Assembly (NCBI GenBank): GCA_009774055.1
Contig: VSNB01000134.1
Span: 1 to 8,923, forward strand
Origin: Clostridiales bacterium
GTDB lineage: Bacteria; Bacillota; Clostridia; Oscillospirales; Oscillospiraceae
Reading direction: 5' to 3'
DNA length: 8,923 nt
Shown piece after piece: positions 1-5,472 of this stretch; within the stretch, counting starts at the first letter, position 1, and each line of letters begins with the position of its first letter. Made by a program: the position numbers and the translations under genes. A model generated the notes under the pieces. That model worked only from the letters and a program-made list of their open reading frames with translations, was not told the origin of the DNA and ran no database searches.

Positions 1-117
1 CCCCAGACCCCCGTACCGCCCTCCCGGCCCCGCGCGCCCTGGATTCCGGCGGGAGCGGCGGTGGCGGCGGGAGGGACCGCGTATTTCCTGCGGAAATTTT
101 GGACAAAAAAGAAATGA
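1..117 (+). CDS. C-terminal end of a membrane-anchored exported protein (5' truncated by window)
   Basis: An open frame runs from base 1 to a TGA at 115-117, encoding the last 38 residues of a protein whose start lies outside the window. It has a proline-rich linker (PQTPVPPSRPRAP), then a hydrophobic Ala/Gly segment (about WIPAGAAVAAGGTAYFL) and a basic tail (RKFWTKKK). This is the layout of a C-terminal membrane anchor with a cytoplasmic lysine-rich end. The next gene ends the same way: a PQKPVLP linker, one membrane segment and the tail GRKRKSTR. The two are therefore probably tandem paralogues. The TGA overlaps the ribosome binding site of the next gene (GAGGT at 116-120), so the two are likely co-transcribed. 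The function of the missing part is unknown; extracytoplasmic SH3-like domains are an inference from the neighbour. Confidence 0.7.
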   Translation, partial: PQTPVPPSRPRAPWIPAGAAVAAGGTAYFLRKFWTKKK

Positions 118-127
118 GGTATCTGCT

Positions 128-949
128 ATGAAGAAACTTTTCACCTGCCTGCTGATCCTGACCACCCTCCTGGCCCTGTCGGCCCCCGCTTACGCGGACA
201 TCATGTGGGAGCCCCGGAGCGACCGGTTTTATGAAAACCACCGGGAGAAGTGCGAGTACAATGCCCGCAGCTACTACGCCAACGGGACGGAGGGCTTCAT
301 AACACTGTGGGACGCCCCGAACGGCAGCATGGTCAAGGCCCAGTACGAGAACGGGGAAATCCTCTGGGTTGGCTATACCTACCAGGGCAAATGGGCGTTG
401 GCCAGCCGGTGGGAGGACGGCAGGGAAATCACCGGCTGGACGCCCATGGCGGACTTGTATCTGGTCTACGACCACATCTCCTTCGAGGAGGAGCACGGCG
501 GCCAGTTTCGGGACTATCATGGGGAATTCGCCAATTTCAGCATGGAACCTGGCAGCTATATCCAGCTTTGGGAATATCCCGGCGCCTGGGATGAGAAAGA
601 GACGCTGGAGCTTACAACGGAATATCTGGACGCCCTGCGGGGCACGGAGGAGCAGGCGAGTTATATTTCTAAGATATACACAGATGAACATGGGAAAACC
701 TGGGGATATGTCGCCTATATGTACGGCATGCGGAATTTCTGGATCTGCCTGGACATTCCGGATTGCATTATGACCTCCTGCTTTCCCCTTGTCGACGCTC
801 TTATCGAATCCGGCGAGCTGACCGCCCCGCAAAAGCCGGTCCTGCCTGCTGCCGACTATACGCCCTATATCCTGGTGGCGGCGACGGTCGCTGTTACCGG
901 CGGGCTTCTGTTCTTCTTTTACGGGAGGAAGCGGAAATCGACCCGTTAG
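128..949 (+). CDS. Secreted SH3-like protein with C-terminal membrane anchor
   Basis: A 273-residue protein. Residues 1-23 form a clear signal peptide (lysines, hydrophobic core, cleavage near PAYA|DIMW). Residues about 47-112 contain a stretch typical of bacterial SH3-like folds: a glycine turn, ITLWDAPNG, an aromatic-rich strand and the GWTPMADL ending. A second similar stretch (SYIQLWEYPG to WGYVAYMYG) covers about residues 140-200. Near the C-terminus come the linker APQKPVLP, one membrane span (about 246-266) and a basic tail GRKRKSTR. The mature domain should lie outside the cell, tethered to the membrane. SH3-like domains often bind cell wall peptides, but no enzyme motif is visible and the ligand is unknown. 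The start is supported by GAGGT at 116-120, seven bases before the ATG. It follows an apparent paralogue by 10 bases, suggesting one transcription unit. Confidence 0.8.
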   Translation: MKKLFTCLLILTTLLALSAPAYADIMWEPRSDRFYENHREKCEYNARSYYANGTEGFITLWDAPNGSMVKAQYENGEILWVGYTYQGKWALASRWEDGREITGWTPMADLYLVYDHISFEEEHGGQFRDYHGEFANFSMEPGSYIQLWEYPGAWDEKETLELTTEYLDALRGTEEQASYISKIYTDEHGKTWGYVAYMYGMRNFWICLDIPDCIMTSCFPLVDALIESGELTAPQKPVLPAADYTPYILVAATVAVTGGLLFFFYGRKRKSTR

Positions 950-954
950 CCCCC

Positions 955-983
955 TTGCGCGCCGTCCCGCTTTCGGTTACAAT
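955..983 (+). promoter_or_regulatory. Sigma-A-type promoter for hemW
   Basis: TTGCGC at 955-960 and TACAAT at 978-983 are separated by 17 bases, close to the sigma-A consensus. Transcription would begin near base 990. The AGGAGG at 984-989 would then fall outside or at the very edge of the transcript. The downstream GAGGTGA (1002-1008) would serve as the ribosome binding site, which favours the GTG at 1014 as the hemW start. Confidence 0.6.
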
Positions 984-1013
984 AGGAGGGAATTTCCAAC
1001 CGAGGTGACCGCC

Positions 1014-2219
1014 GTGAAAAAAGAGTACAAGCCCCTGGGGCTCTACATCCATATTCCCTTCTGCAAGAGCAAGTGCATCTACTGCGACTTCTACTCCCTC
1101 CCCAACAGCGAGGAAAAGATGGACCGCTATGTGTCCGCCCTGTGCCGCCAGCTGGCGGAGATCGCCCCCCGTGCCGCCGCCCACGAGGTGGATACCGTCT
1201 ATTTCGGCGGCGGCACCCCCTCCTGGCTGGGGGAGAAGCGCCTGCGGCAGATTCTGAAAACCGTGGAGAAGCGGTACCGCCTGGCGAAAAAGCCGGAGGT
1301 CACCCTGGAGGCCAACCCCGACAGCGCCGGGGACTGGAAGGTCCTCCGGGCCCTGCGGCGGGCAGGGTTCAACCGGCTGAGCCTGGGGGTGCAGTCCGCC
1401 GACGACGGACTGCTGAAAATCCTGGGCCGGCCCCACACCTTCGCCCAGGCCGAGGAGGCGGTAAGCGCCGCCCGGAAGGCGAAAATCAGAAATCTGTCCC
1501 TGGACCTGATCTACGGCCTGCCTGGACAAACCCTGGAGAGCTGGAAGGAAACTCTGGAAAAGGCCGCAGGGCTGGAGCCGGAGCACCTGAGCTGCTACGG
1601 GCTGAAGGTGGAGGAGGGCACGCCGTTATGGGATATGCGGGGGACGCTGGACCTGCCGGACGACGACGCCCAGGCGGACATGTACCTTTGGACCGTGGAG
1701 CGGCTGGAGGAGCTGGGGTACCGGCAGTACGAGATCTCCAACTTCGCCAAGCCCGGGTACGAGTCACGGCACAATTTGAAATACTGGACCCTGGGGGAGT
1801 ACGCGGGCTTCGGCCCCGGGGCCCACTCCGACCTGGGGGACGTGCGCTACGCCTGCGTCCGGGACCTGGACGCCTACTGCCTGGGGGTGGAGGCCCAGGG
1901 GGACATCCTCTCGGAAAATGAAAGAATCCCGCCCAGAGAGCGGGATGTGGAATATTTGATGCTGGGGCTCCGCCTGGCCAAGGGCGTCTCCCGGCAGGAG
2001 TTCGAGTACCGCTTCCGCCTGCCCTTCGGCCCTGTGCAGGCGGCGCTGGAGCGGTTCGAACGGAGCGGCCACGCCATCCTGCGCAGCGGCCGGTGGCATT
2101 TGACGCCGGAGGGTTTTCTTCTGTCCAACCAGATCATCGGCCAGTGCCTGGAGGCCCTAGCCGATGAGAAGCTGCGGCGGGAGGAGGCTGCGGCCAGGCA
2201 CGACTTCCGGGTGCGGTAG
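1014..2219 (+). CDS. hemW: Radical SAM heme chaperone HemW (coproporphyrinogen oxidase-like)
   Basis: A 401-residue cytoplasmic radical SAM protein of the HemN/HemW family. The [4Fe-4S]/SAM motif CxxxCxxC appears as CKSKCIYC near residues 17-24 after YIHIPF. It is followed by the SAM-binding glycine motif YFGGGTPSWL. The HNxxYW motif (HNLKYW), which marks HemW and takes part in heme binding, is present. The C-terminal HemN_C-type domain begins around RDVEYLMLGLRLAKG. HemW is known to bind heme and deliver it to target proteins rather than to oxidise coproporphyrinogen, so the frequent annotation as oxygen-independent coproporphyrinogen III oxidase would be misleading. The GTG at 1014 is chosen because GAGGTGA (1002-1008) lies five bases before it and fits the mapped promoter; a GTG at 1005 would add three residues. 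The gene converges on noc with four bases between the stop codons. Confidence 0.93.
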   Translation: MKKEYKPLGLYIHIPFCKSKCIYCDFYSLPNSEEKMDRYVSALCRQLAEIAPRAAAHEVDTVYFGGGTPSWLGEKRLRQILKTVEKRYRLAKKPEVTLEANPDSAGDWKVLRALRRAGFNRLSLGVQSADDGLLKILGRPHTFAQAEEAVSAARKAKIRNLSLDLIYGLPGQTLESWKETLEKAAGLEPEHLSCYGLKVEEGTPLWDMRGTLDLPDDDAQADMYLWTVERLEELGYRQYEISNFAKPGYESRHNLKYWTLGEYAGFGPGAHSDLGDVRYACVRDLDAYCLGVEAQGDILSENERIPPRERDVEYLMLGLRLAKGVSRQEFEYRFRLPFGPVQAALERFERSGHAILRSGRWHLTPEGFLLSNQIIGQCLEALADEKLRREEAAARHDFRVR

Positions 2220-2223
2220 CCCG

Positions 2224-3051
2224 TCAGGACTGGCCGCCTTTCGCCGCCGGCTGCTTGGGGATCTGGATGGTGATGGTGATGGACTCTTCGCTGTCCTGGC
2301 GGTCGAACCGGGCATCCACGCCGGCCCGGCGGATGGTTTCCATGCCCCGGTCCACGCTGTTGAGGAACAGCCGCACGTCCTTGATGATGAACAACGGCTT
2401 CTTGCCCTTGGCCTCCCGCTGCTTTTTCTGCAGCTGGGCCTCTATGTACTCCTCCGCCGCCGCCACCGTCAGCCGCTTCTCCCCCATGTACCGCAGGGCC
2501 GACAGCCTGGCGTCCTCCTCCTCCAGGCGCAGCAGGGCCCGGGCGTGGCGTTCGGTGAGCTCGTATTTCCGCAGCAGCTCGCCGCACTCGCCGCTGAGCC
2601 GCAGCAGCCGCAGCTTGTTGGCTACTGCCGGCTGAGAGCGGCCCAGCCGCCGGGCGGCCTCCTCCTGGCTCATGCCGTAGGTGGTGATGAGCCTGGAGAT
2701 CGCGGCGGCCTCCTCCAGGTAGTGGAGGTCGCTGCGCTGGAGGTTTTCCACCAGGGCCAGCAGCGCGCTGTCCTGGGGCGTGACCTTTACCAGGATGCAG
2801 GGCACGTGGGTCAGCCCCGCCAGTCCCGCGGCCCGCAGCCGCCGCTCCCCCGCCACCAGCACATAGGCCCCGTCCGCCTTCTGCACGCTCAGGGGCTGGA
2901 GCACCCCGTGCTGCCGGATGGAGTCCGCCAGCTCCCGCAGGGGCTGCTCCGGGAAGTGCCGCCGGGGCTGACGGGGGTTGGGGGTGATGCGCTCGATGGG
3001 CAGCATATGGATGCGGCTGGACTGATACAGGGCGTTTTTGGGTGTGTACAT
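2224..3051 (-). CDS. noc: Nucleoid occlusion protein Noc (ParB/Spo0J family)
   Basis: A 275-residue ParB-family DNA-binding protein. The N-terminal CTPase/ParB domain (about residues 14-105) has the PNPRQPRRHF and ELADSIRQHGVLQPL motifs, the GERRLRA box (68-74) and ENLQRSDL (102-109). A helix-turn-helix follows (GMSQEEAARRLGRSQPAVANKL, about 126-147). The C-terminal end (VRLFLNSVDRGMETIRRAG ... ITITIQIPK) matches the Noc type rather than the Spo0J type. Noc is known to bind dispersed sites as a CTP-dependent clamp and to keep division from occurring over the chromosome. The ATG at 3051 is preferred over upstream in-frame starts because GGAGGGGG lies about nine bases upstream of it. The membrane-binding amphipathic N-terminus of Bacillus Noc is not evident here. 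There is no parA or parB beside it. I found no convincing promoter between 3052 and 3132. Confidence 0.88.
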   Translation of the reverse strand: MYTPKNALYQSSRIHMLPIERITPNPRQPRRHFPEQPLRELADSIRQHGVLQPLSVQKADGAYVLVAGERRLRAAGLAGLTHVPCILVKVTPQDSALLALVENLQRSDLHYLEEAAAISRLITTYGMSQEEAARRLGRSQPAVANKLRLLRLSGECGELLRKYELTERHARALLRLEEEDARLSALRYMGEKRLTVAAAEEYIEAQLQKKQREAKGKKPLFIIKDVRLFLNSVDRGMETIRRAGVDARFDRQDSEESITITIQIPKQPAAKGGQS

Positions 3052-3132
3052 AGGCTTCCCCCTCCGCAGATTTTTCTCCATTTTACGGCTTGTCCGATGC
3101 AAATGGGAGAAAATCCTGTCGGAGGGGAAATT

Positions 3133-3497
3133 TTATTTTTGGACTGGGCGGAAGTCCGCCGTTTTCGCTTCGCCGCTCTTCACCCTGGGAAGCCATATGA
3201 ACAGTGCCGCCGCGCACAGCACCAACCCTGACATACTGACCAGCCTGGTGGGATTCGGTCCCAGCAGTCCGTTTTTTCCGGACTATAATTAAAGCCCAGG
3301 CAGATCAGGGGCAAGTGCACTGTTCCCCAAAAGAGGCTATGCAGTAATATTCCCTTTCTTACGCCATACATGGGAATCTGTTTCGGAAGCAGATATTCCC
3401 GCCAGCCGATCTCCTCACCACGCTCCAACAATTGAACCAGGATACATACTGCCGCAATAAGTCTTATTTCCGAGCTTAAAGCTCGGAAATAAAAGAT
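3133..3497 (-). pseudogene. Broken CPBP-family (CAAX-type) intramembrane protease
   Basis: The minus strand encodes a fragment with the first CPBP catalytic motif (GEEIGWREYLLP) and the second (FWGTVHLPL), then LGFNYS. In this family about 60 more residues, including a third conserved HGxxN-type motif, normally follow before a C-terminal GLLGPNPTG-like segment and a last membrane helix. Here those residues are missing: NYS is followed almost at once by NGLLGPNPTR, then SMSGLVLCAAALFIWLPR, ending at TAA 3133-3135. The second part is in another frame, reached after a run of six A (AGTCCGGAAAAAACGGAC), where one extra base would restore continuity. Upstream the frame closes at TAG 3498-3500. Beyond that stop the same frame reads ALNAVWAGLLLHFTGGR (to 3566), possibly more of the gene. 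N-terminal loss, an internal deletion and a frameshift make a functional protease very unlikely. The family is known for prenyl-protein processing and bacteriocin self-immunity. Confidence 0.75.
3464..3492. repeat. Perfect 14-bp inverted repeat with one-base centre
   Basis: TTATTTCCGAGCTT, one A, then AAGCTCGGAAATAA form a perfect palindrome with 14-base arms. It lies inside the residual CPBP frame, just upstream of the GEEIGW motif, where a conserved coding sequence would not be expected to be palindromic. Its left arm and centre (3464-3480) recur at 5234-5250 in the same orientation with one mismatch. It could be an insertion scar, a recombination site or a bidirectional stem-loop. Confidence 0.8.
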
Positions 3498-3567
3498 CTA
3501 CCGTCCGCCGGTAAAATGCAGCAAAAGCCCTGCCCAGACGGCGTTCAACGCCTGTGAACACAGCTTC

Positions 3568-3900
3568 TTACAATCTGTTCTTATCGCCCCATTCGCACAT
3601 TCCATCTAAAATGGGGATCAGGGATTTTCCGCGCTCCGTTAAACTGTACTCTACCTTTGGCGGAATTTGAGGATATTCTTTTCGATTAACTAATTGGTCT
3701 GCTTCCAATTCCTTTAAAGTGGAGCTTAAGGTCTTATATGAAATCCCGTTGATATATTTTTTCATTTCGTTAAAGCGGACAACGCCGAACTCCATCAGCG
3801 TATATAAAATGGTCATCTTATATTTGCCATTGATCAGCGACAGCGTATAACTGAAGCCTGTTGTTTCAAGACATTCATTTGCAATGCATCGGTTATTCAT
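3568..3900 (-). CDS. HxlR-family transcriptional regulator
   Basis: A 110-residue winged helix-turn-helix protein covering a full HxlR domain: LSLINGKYKMTILYTL (the LIGGKWK-like helix), RFNEMKKYINGISYKTLSSTLKELEADQLV (recognition helix region), and the diagnostic YPQIPPKVEYSLTERG followed by LDGMCEWG. Family members act as dimers and usually repress a neighbouring gene. Cysteines at residues 5 and 10, just ahead of the domain, sit where YodB/HypR-type members carry a redox-sensing cysteine, so thiol-based sensing of quinones or electrophiles is a reasonable inference. The ATG at 3900 is chosen because AAAGGAGA lies about seven bases upstream; an earlier start would add ten residues over that binding site. 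It is divergent from two flavin reductase genes, its likely targets. The gene is more AT-rich than the genes outside the island. Confidence 0.9.
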   Translation of the reverse strand: MNNRCIANECLETTGFSYTLSLINGKYKMTILYTLMEFGVVRFNEMKKYINGISYKTLSSTLKELEADQLVNRKEYPQIPPKVEYSLTERGKSLIPILDGMCEWGDKNRL

Positions 3901-3917
3901 TTTACGCTCTCCTTTTA

Positions 3918-3965
3918 GTAAGTATATCACTTGATTGTAAGTATCACACTTATATGTGTGTACTT
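3918..3965. promoter_or_regulatory. Operator-like repeats between hxlR-type gene and reductases
   Basis: Two 19-base tandem units begin with GTAAGTAT (3918-3936 and 3937-3955) and share CACTT further in. The second unit also forms an imperfect palindrome with the following bases: AAGTATCACAC (3939-3949), six-base centre, GTGTGTACTT (3956-3965), with one unpaired T. Such repeats directly upstream of an HxlR gene are likely its binding site. The palindrome abuts the candidate -35 of the reductase operon and lies in the leader of the regulator transcript, so one site could control both directions. Confidence 0.55.
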
Positions 3966-3991
3966 GATTTTATTTTTATTCTTGCTAAGAT
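3964..3991 (+). promoter_or_regulatory. Candidate promoter of reductase operon
   Basis: TTGATT (3964-3969) and TAAGAT (3986-3991) are 16 bases apart, each matching four of six consensus positions. The overlap of its -35 with the palindromic operator would suit repression. GATAAT at 3992-3997 is an alternative -10 but has no well-placed -35. The call is tentative. Confidence 0.35.
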
Positions 3992-4018
3992 GATAATATC
4001 AAAGGCAGTAAAAGTCAA
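3990..4018 (-). promoter_or_regulatory. Candidate promoter of HxlR-family regulator gene
   Basis: Read on the minus strand, TTGACT (4018-4013) and TATCAT (3995-3990) are spaced 17 bases apart. Transcription would start near 3983 and run through the operator repeats before the regulator ATG at 3900, allowing autoregulation by roadblock. TACAAT at 3940-3935 on the same strand is a second, weaker -10 candidate. Confidence 0.4.
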
Positions 4019-4046
4019 TCCCACAAAATAAGGAGGACAAATTTTT

Positions 4047-4592
4047 ATGAGCAAAAAAATAGTTGTCATAACGGGCAGCCCACGAAAAAATGGGAACAGC
4101 TTTGCCATGACAGACGCATTCATCAAGGCCGCCGAGGCAAAGGGACACACAATCACACGGTTTGACGCCGCATTGAAAAAGGTGGGCGGCTGCCGGGCAT
4201 GTGAAACCTGCTTTTCTACTGGAAAAGCCTGTACCTTTGATGATGATTTCAACACGATTGCACCGGCAATTCTGGAAGCGGACGCAATCGTATTCACGAT
4301 GCCCGTCTACTGGTATTCCATCCCGGCACAGATCAAAGGCGTTATTGACCGTATTTTTTCTATGGTAGTAGGCGGAAAGGACCTTGTGGGAAAGGAATGC
4401 GCACTGATTACCTGCTGCGAAGAAGATGATATGTCCGTTATGGACGGTGTTCGCATTCCTATTGAACGTATGGCGGCGCTGAATAAGTGGAAAATGGCGG
4501 GAGAAGTTTTAATTCCGGGCGTATTAAATCCTGGTGATATTGAAAAAACCGATGGCTGCAGAAAAGCGGCCGATTTAGCGAACACAATTTAA
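4047..4592 (+). CDS. Flavodoxin-fold NAD(P)H-dependent FMN reductase with cysteine cluster
   Basis: A 181-residue protein of the NADPH-dependent FMN reductase / iron-sulfur flavoprotein-like superfamily. The FMN phosphate loop is TGSPRKNGNS (residues 9-18). The isoalloxazine-binding segment is MPVYWYSIPAQIKGVIDR (85-102). Between them lie four cysteines at 49, 52, 55 and 62 (CRACETCFSTGKAC, spacing C-x2-C-x2-C-x6-C), like the compact cluster of iron-sulfur flavoproteins. Whether it binds a [4Fe-4S] cluster here is not known, since many relatives with this motif are simply called flavodoxin family proteins. No signal peptide is visible, so it should be cytosolic. AAGGAGG (4030-4036) lies ten bases before the ATG. 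It is the first gene of a two-gene unit divergent from an HxlR regulator, which suggests reduction of quinones, azo compounds or other electrophiles. Codon use is more AT-rich than in hemW or noc. Confidence 0.85.
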   Translation: MSKKIVVITGSPRKNGNSFAMTDAFIKAAEAKGHTITRFDAALKKVGGCRACETCFSTGKACTFDDDFNTIAPAILEADAIVFTMPVYWYSIPAQIKGVIDRIFSMVVGGKDLVGKECALITCCEEDDMSVMDGVRIPIERMAALNKWKMAGEVLIPGVLNPGDIEKTDGCRKAADLANTI

Positions 4593-4602
4593 GGAGGCAG
4601 CA

Positions 4603-5154
4603 ATGGGCAAAAAAATCCTGATCCTCAATGGAAGTCCAAGAAAAACCGGAAATACAGTGGCATTGACGGCAGAATTCAAGAAAGGCGCCGAGGAAGCCGG
4701 AAACGTCGTGACAGAATTTTTTCTTGCCGGCATGAATATAAACGGCTGTAAAGGATGTTTTTGCGGCGGTAAAAATCCGGACAGCCCCTGCGTCCAAAAA
4801 GACGATATGGATAAAATCTACCCCGTTTACAGGGAGGCAGACATAATTGTCCTTGCAACGCCGCTTTACTACTGGACGATCAGCGGACAGCTAAAAACAG
4901 CGTTTGACCGTTTATTTGCCGTTGCAGAATGCGATCCAAATTATCGAAACCCCAAAAAGGAAAGTGTTCTCATTATGGCGGCCGAAGGATACGGCTTTGA
5001 AGAAACGCTTTACTGGTATGACCGCCTTGAAAAACATTTGGGCTGGAAAAGCATTGGAAAAGCGCTCTGCGGCGGTGTGATGGCGGCGGGCGACATTGCT
5101 GGAAGGCCCGAATTGCAGGAAGCATACCATTTAGGAAAATCTATCTACGCATAG
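4603..5154 (+). CDS. Second flavodoxin-fold NAD(P)H-dependent oxidoreductase
   Basis: A 183-residue relative of the preceding protein. It has the FMN phosphate loop NGSPRKTGNT (residues 9-18), four cysteines at 49, 52, 54 and 63 (CKGCFCGG then SPC), and the flavin-contacting segment TPLYYWTISGQLKTAFDRL (86-104). The cysteine spacing differs from its neighbour (C-x2-C-x-C-x8-C). The 10-base gap to the upstream stop holds a strong AAGGAGG (4591-4597) overlapping the TAA, so translation is probably coupled. Family members reduce flavins, quinones or nitro/azo compounds using NAD(P)H. The pairing of two divergent paralogues suggests either a heteromeric enzyme or two substrate ranges under one regulator. 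The substrate cannot be read from the sequence. The island's AT-rich composition continues through this gene. Confidence 0.85.
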   Translation: MGKKILILNGSPRKTGNTVALTAEFKKGAEEAGNVVTEFFLAGMNINGCKGCFCGGKNPDSPCVQKDDMDKIYPVYREADIIVLATPLYYWTISGQLKTAFDRLFAVAECDPNYRNPKKESVLIMAAEGYGFEETLYWYDRLEKHLGWKSIGKALCGGVMAAGDIAGRPELQEAYHLGKSIYA

Positions 5155-5159
5155 TCAAA

Positions 5160-5188
5160 GCGCTTGAAAAGGCGCATTCACCCTTTTT
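5160..5188 (+). terminator. Possible terminator of reductase operon
   Basis: GCGCTT, the loop GAAA and AGGCGC (5160-5175) form a six-base-pair stem with one G-U pair and a stable GNRA-type loop, six bases after the last reductase stop. The run of five T (5184-5188) comes eight bases after the stem rather than directly, so efficiency is uncertain. Confidence 0.4.
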
Positions 5189-5233
5189 CACCCCATTCGC
5201 CGCAGTCCCATTAGCTTGCTGCTGCGTTGGTTA

Positions 5234-5250
5234 TTATTTCTGAGCTTAAA
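5234..5250 (+). repeat. Direct repeat copy matching 3464-3480
   Basis: TTATTTCTGAGCTTAAA matches TTATTTCCGAGCTTAAA at 3464-3480 at 16 of 17 positions and in the same orientation. Weaker similarity extends about 17 bases to the left of both copies. The two copies bracket the HxlR/reductase block. Confidence 0.6.
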
Positions 5251-5270
5251 TAATACATTTGATGCAAGCC

Positions 5271-5343
5271 GTTTTGCTCGCCGCTGTAAACAGCGGCAAC
5301 CGCAAAACATGGCAAATATTCCTTCCGACCTTTCGGTTCGGAA
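5271..5343. repeat. Nested inverted repeats (stem-loop element)
   Basis: GTTTTGC (5271-5277) pairs with GCAAAAC (5302-5308). Inside it GCCGCTG and CAGCGGC pair around the loop TAAA (5280-5297), giving a two-tier stem. A second hairpin follows, TTCCGACC with GGTTCGGAA around TTTC (5323-5343), with one bulged T. The arrangement suggests a structured RNA or the end of a mobile element; no known family is recognised. Confidence 0.6.
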
Positions 5344-5376
5344 GTAATATCAAGTCCGCCCCCTCGACAAACTTTT

Positions 5377-5409
5377 GACCCCCGGAGAGTGATGCACTCT
5401 CCGGGGGTC
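5377..5409. repeat. Perfect 15-bp hairpin downstream of LTA-synthase-family gene; possible terminator
   Basis: GACCCCCGGAGAGTG (5377-5391), the loop ATG, and CACTCTCCGGGGGTC (5395-5409) form an uninterrupted GC-rich stem. It lies 63 bases after the stop of the minus-strand LTA-synthase-family gene, a usual place for a terminator. Neither strand has a T-run after the stem, so it may instead block exonucleases or be a repeat element. Confidence 0.65.
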
Positions 5410-5472
5410 CGCCTTATATGAACAAAGATTATCCGTTGCAGGTATCCGGAGAACCCACCGGACACCGGCGCC

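Larger units (their letters stand above)
5155..5472. other. 318-base noncoding stretch rich in hairpins at the end of the AT-rich island
   Basis: No convincing gene is present. It contains four separate stem-loops (5160-5175, 5271-5308, 5323-5343, 5377-5409) and a copy of the repeat shared with 3464-3480. An open frame on the minus strand (5465-5211) exists because the stretch lacks stops in that frame, but it has no ribosome binding site and its codons overlap the hairpins. The stretch may be remnant mobile or repetitive DNA marking the right edge of the island. Confidence 0.6.

Noticed and set aside
894..1586. 230-codon minus-strand frame across the hemW start
   Set aside because: Antisense to well-supported hemW and the upstream gene; no domain.
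2257..2283. GATGGT-type repeat as a microsatellite
   Set aside because: It encodes the alternating ITIT residues of the conserved Noc C-terminus and is short.
3147..3160. GGCGGAAGTCCGCC hairpin as a terminator or noc regulatory site
   Set aside because: Stem of five pairs with no T-run on either strand; it is inside the CPBP remnant and no link to noc could be shown.
2164..3231. 355-codon open frame on the plus strand, antisense to noc
   Set aside because: Overlaps the end of hemW and all of noc; no recognisable domain and composition typical of a shadow frame.
5211..5465. 84-codon open frame on the minus strand after the LTA-synthase-family gene
   Set aside because: No ribosome binding site, starts within the transcript tail and is composed of hairpin sequence. 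The segment around GLDITSEPKGRKEYL gave a vague impression of sequence recurring in gut Firmicutes mobile DNA, but I cannot support a gene.
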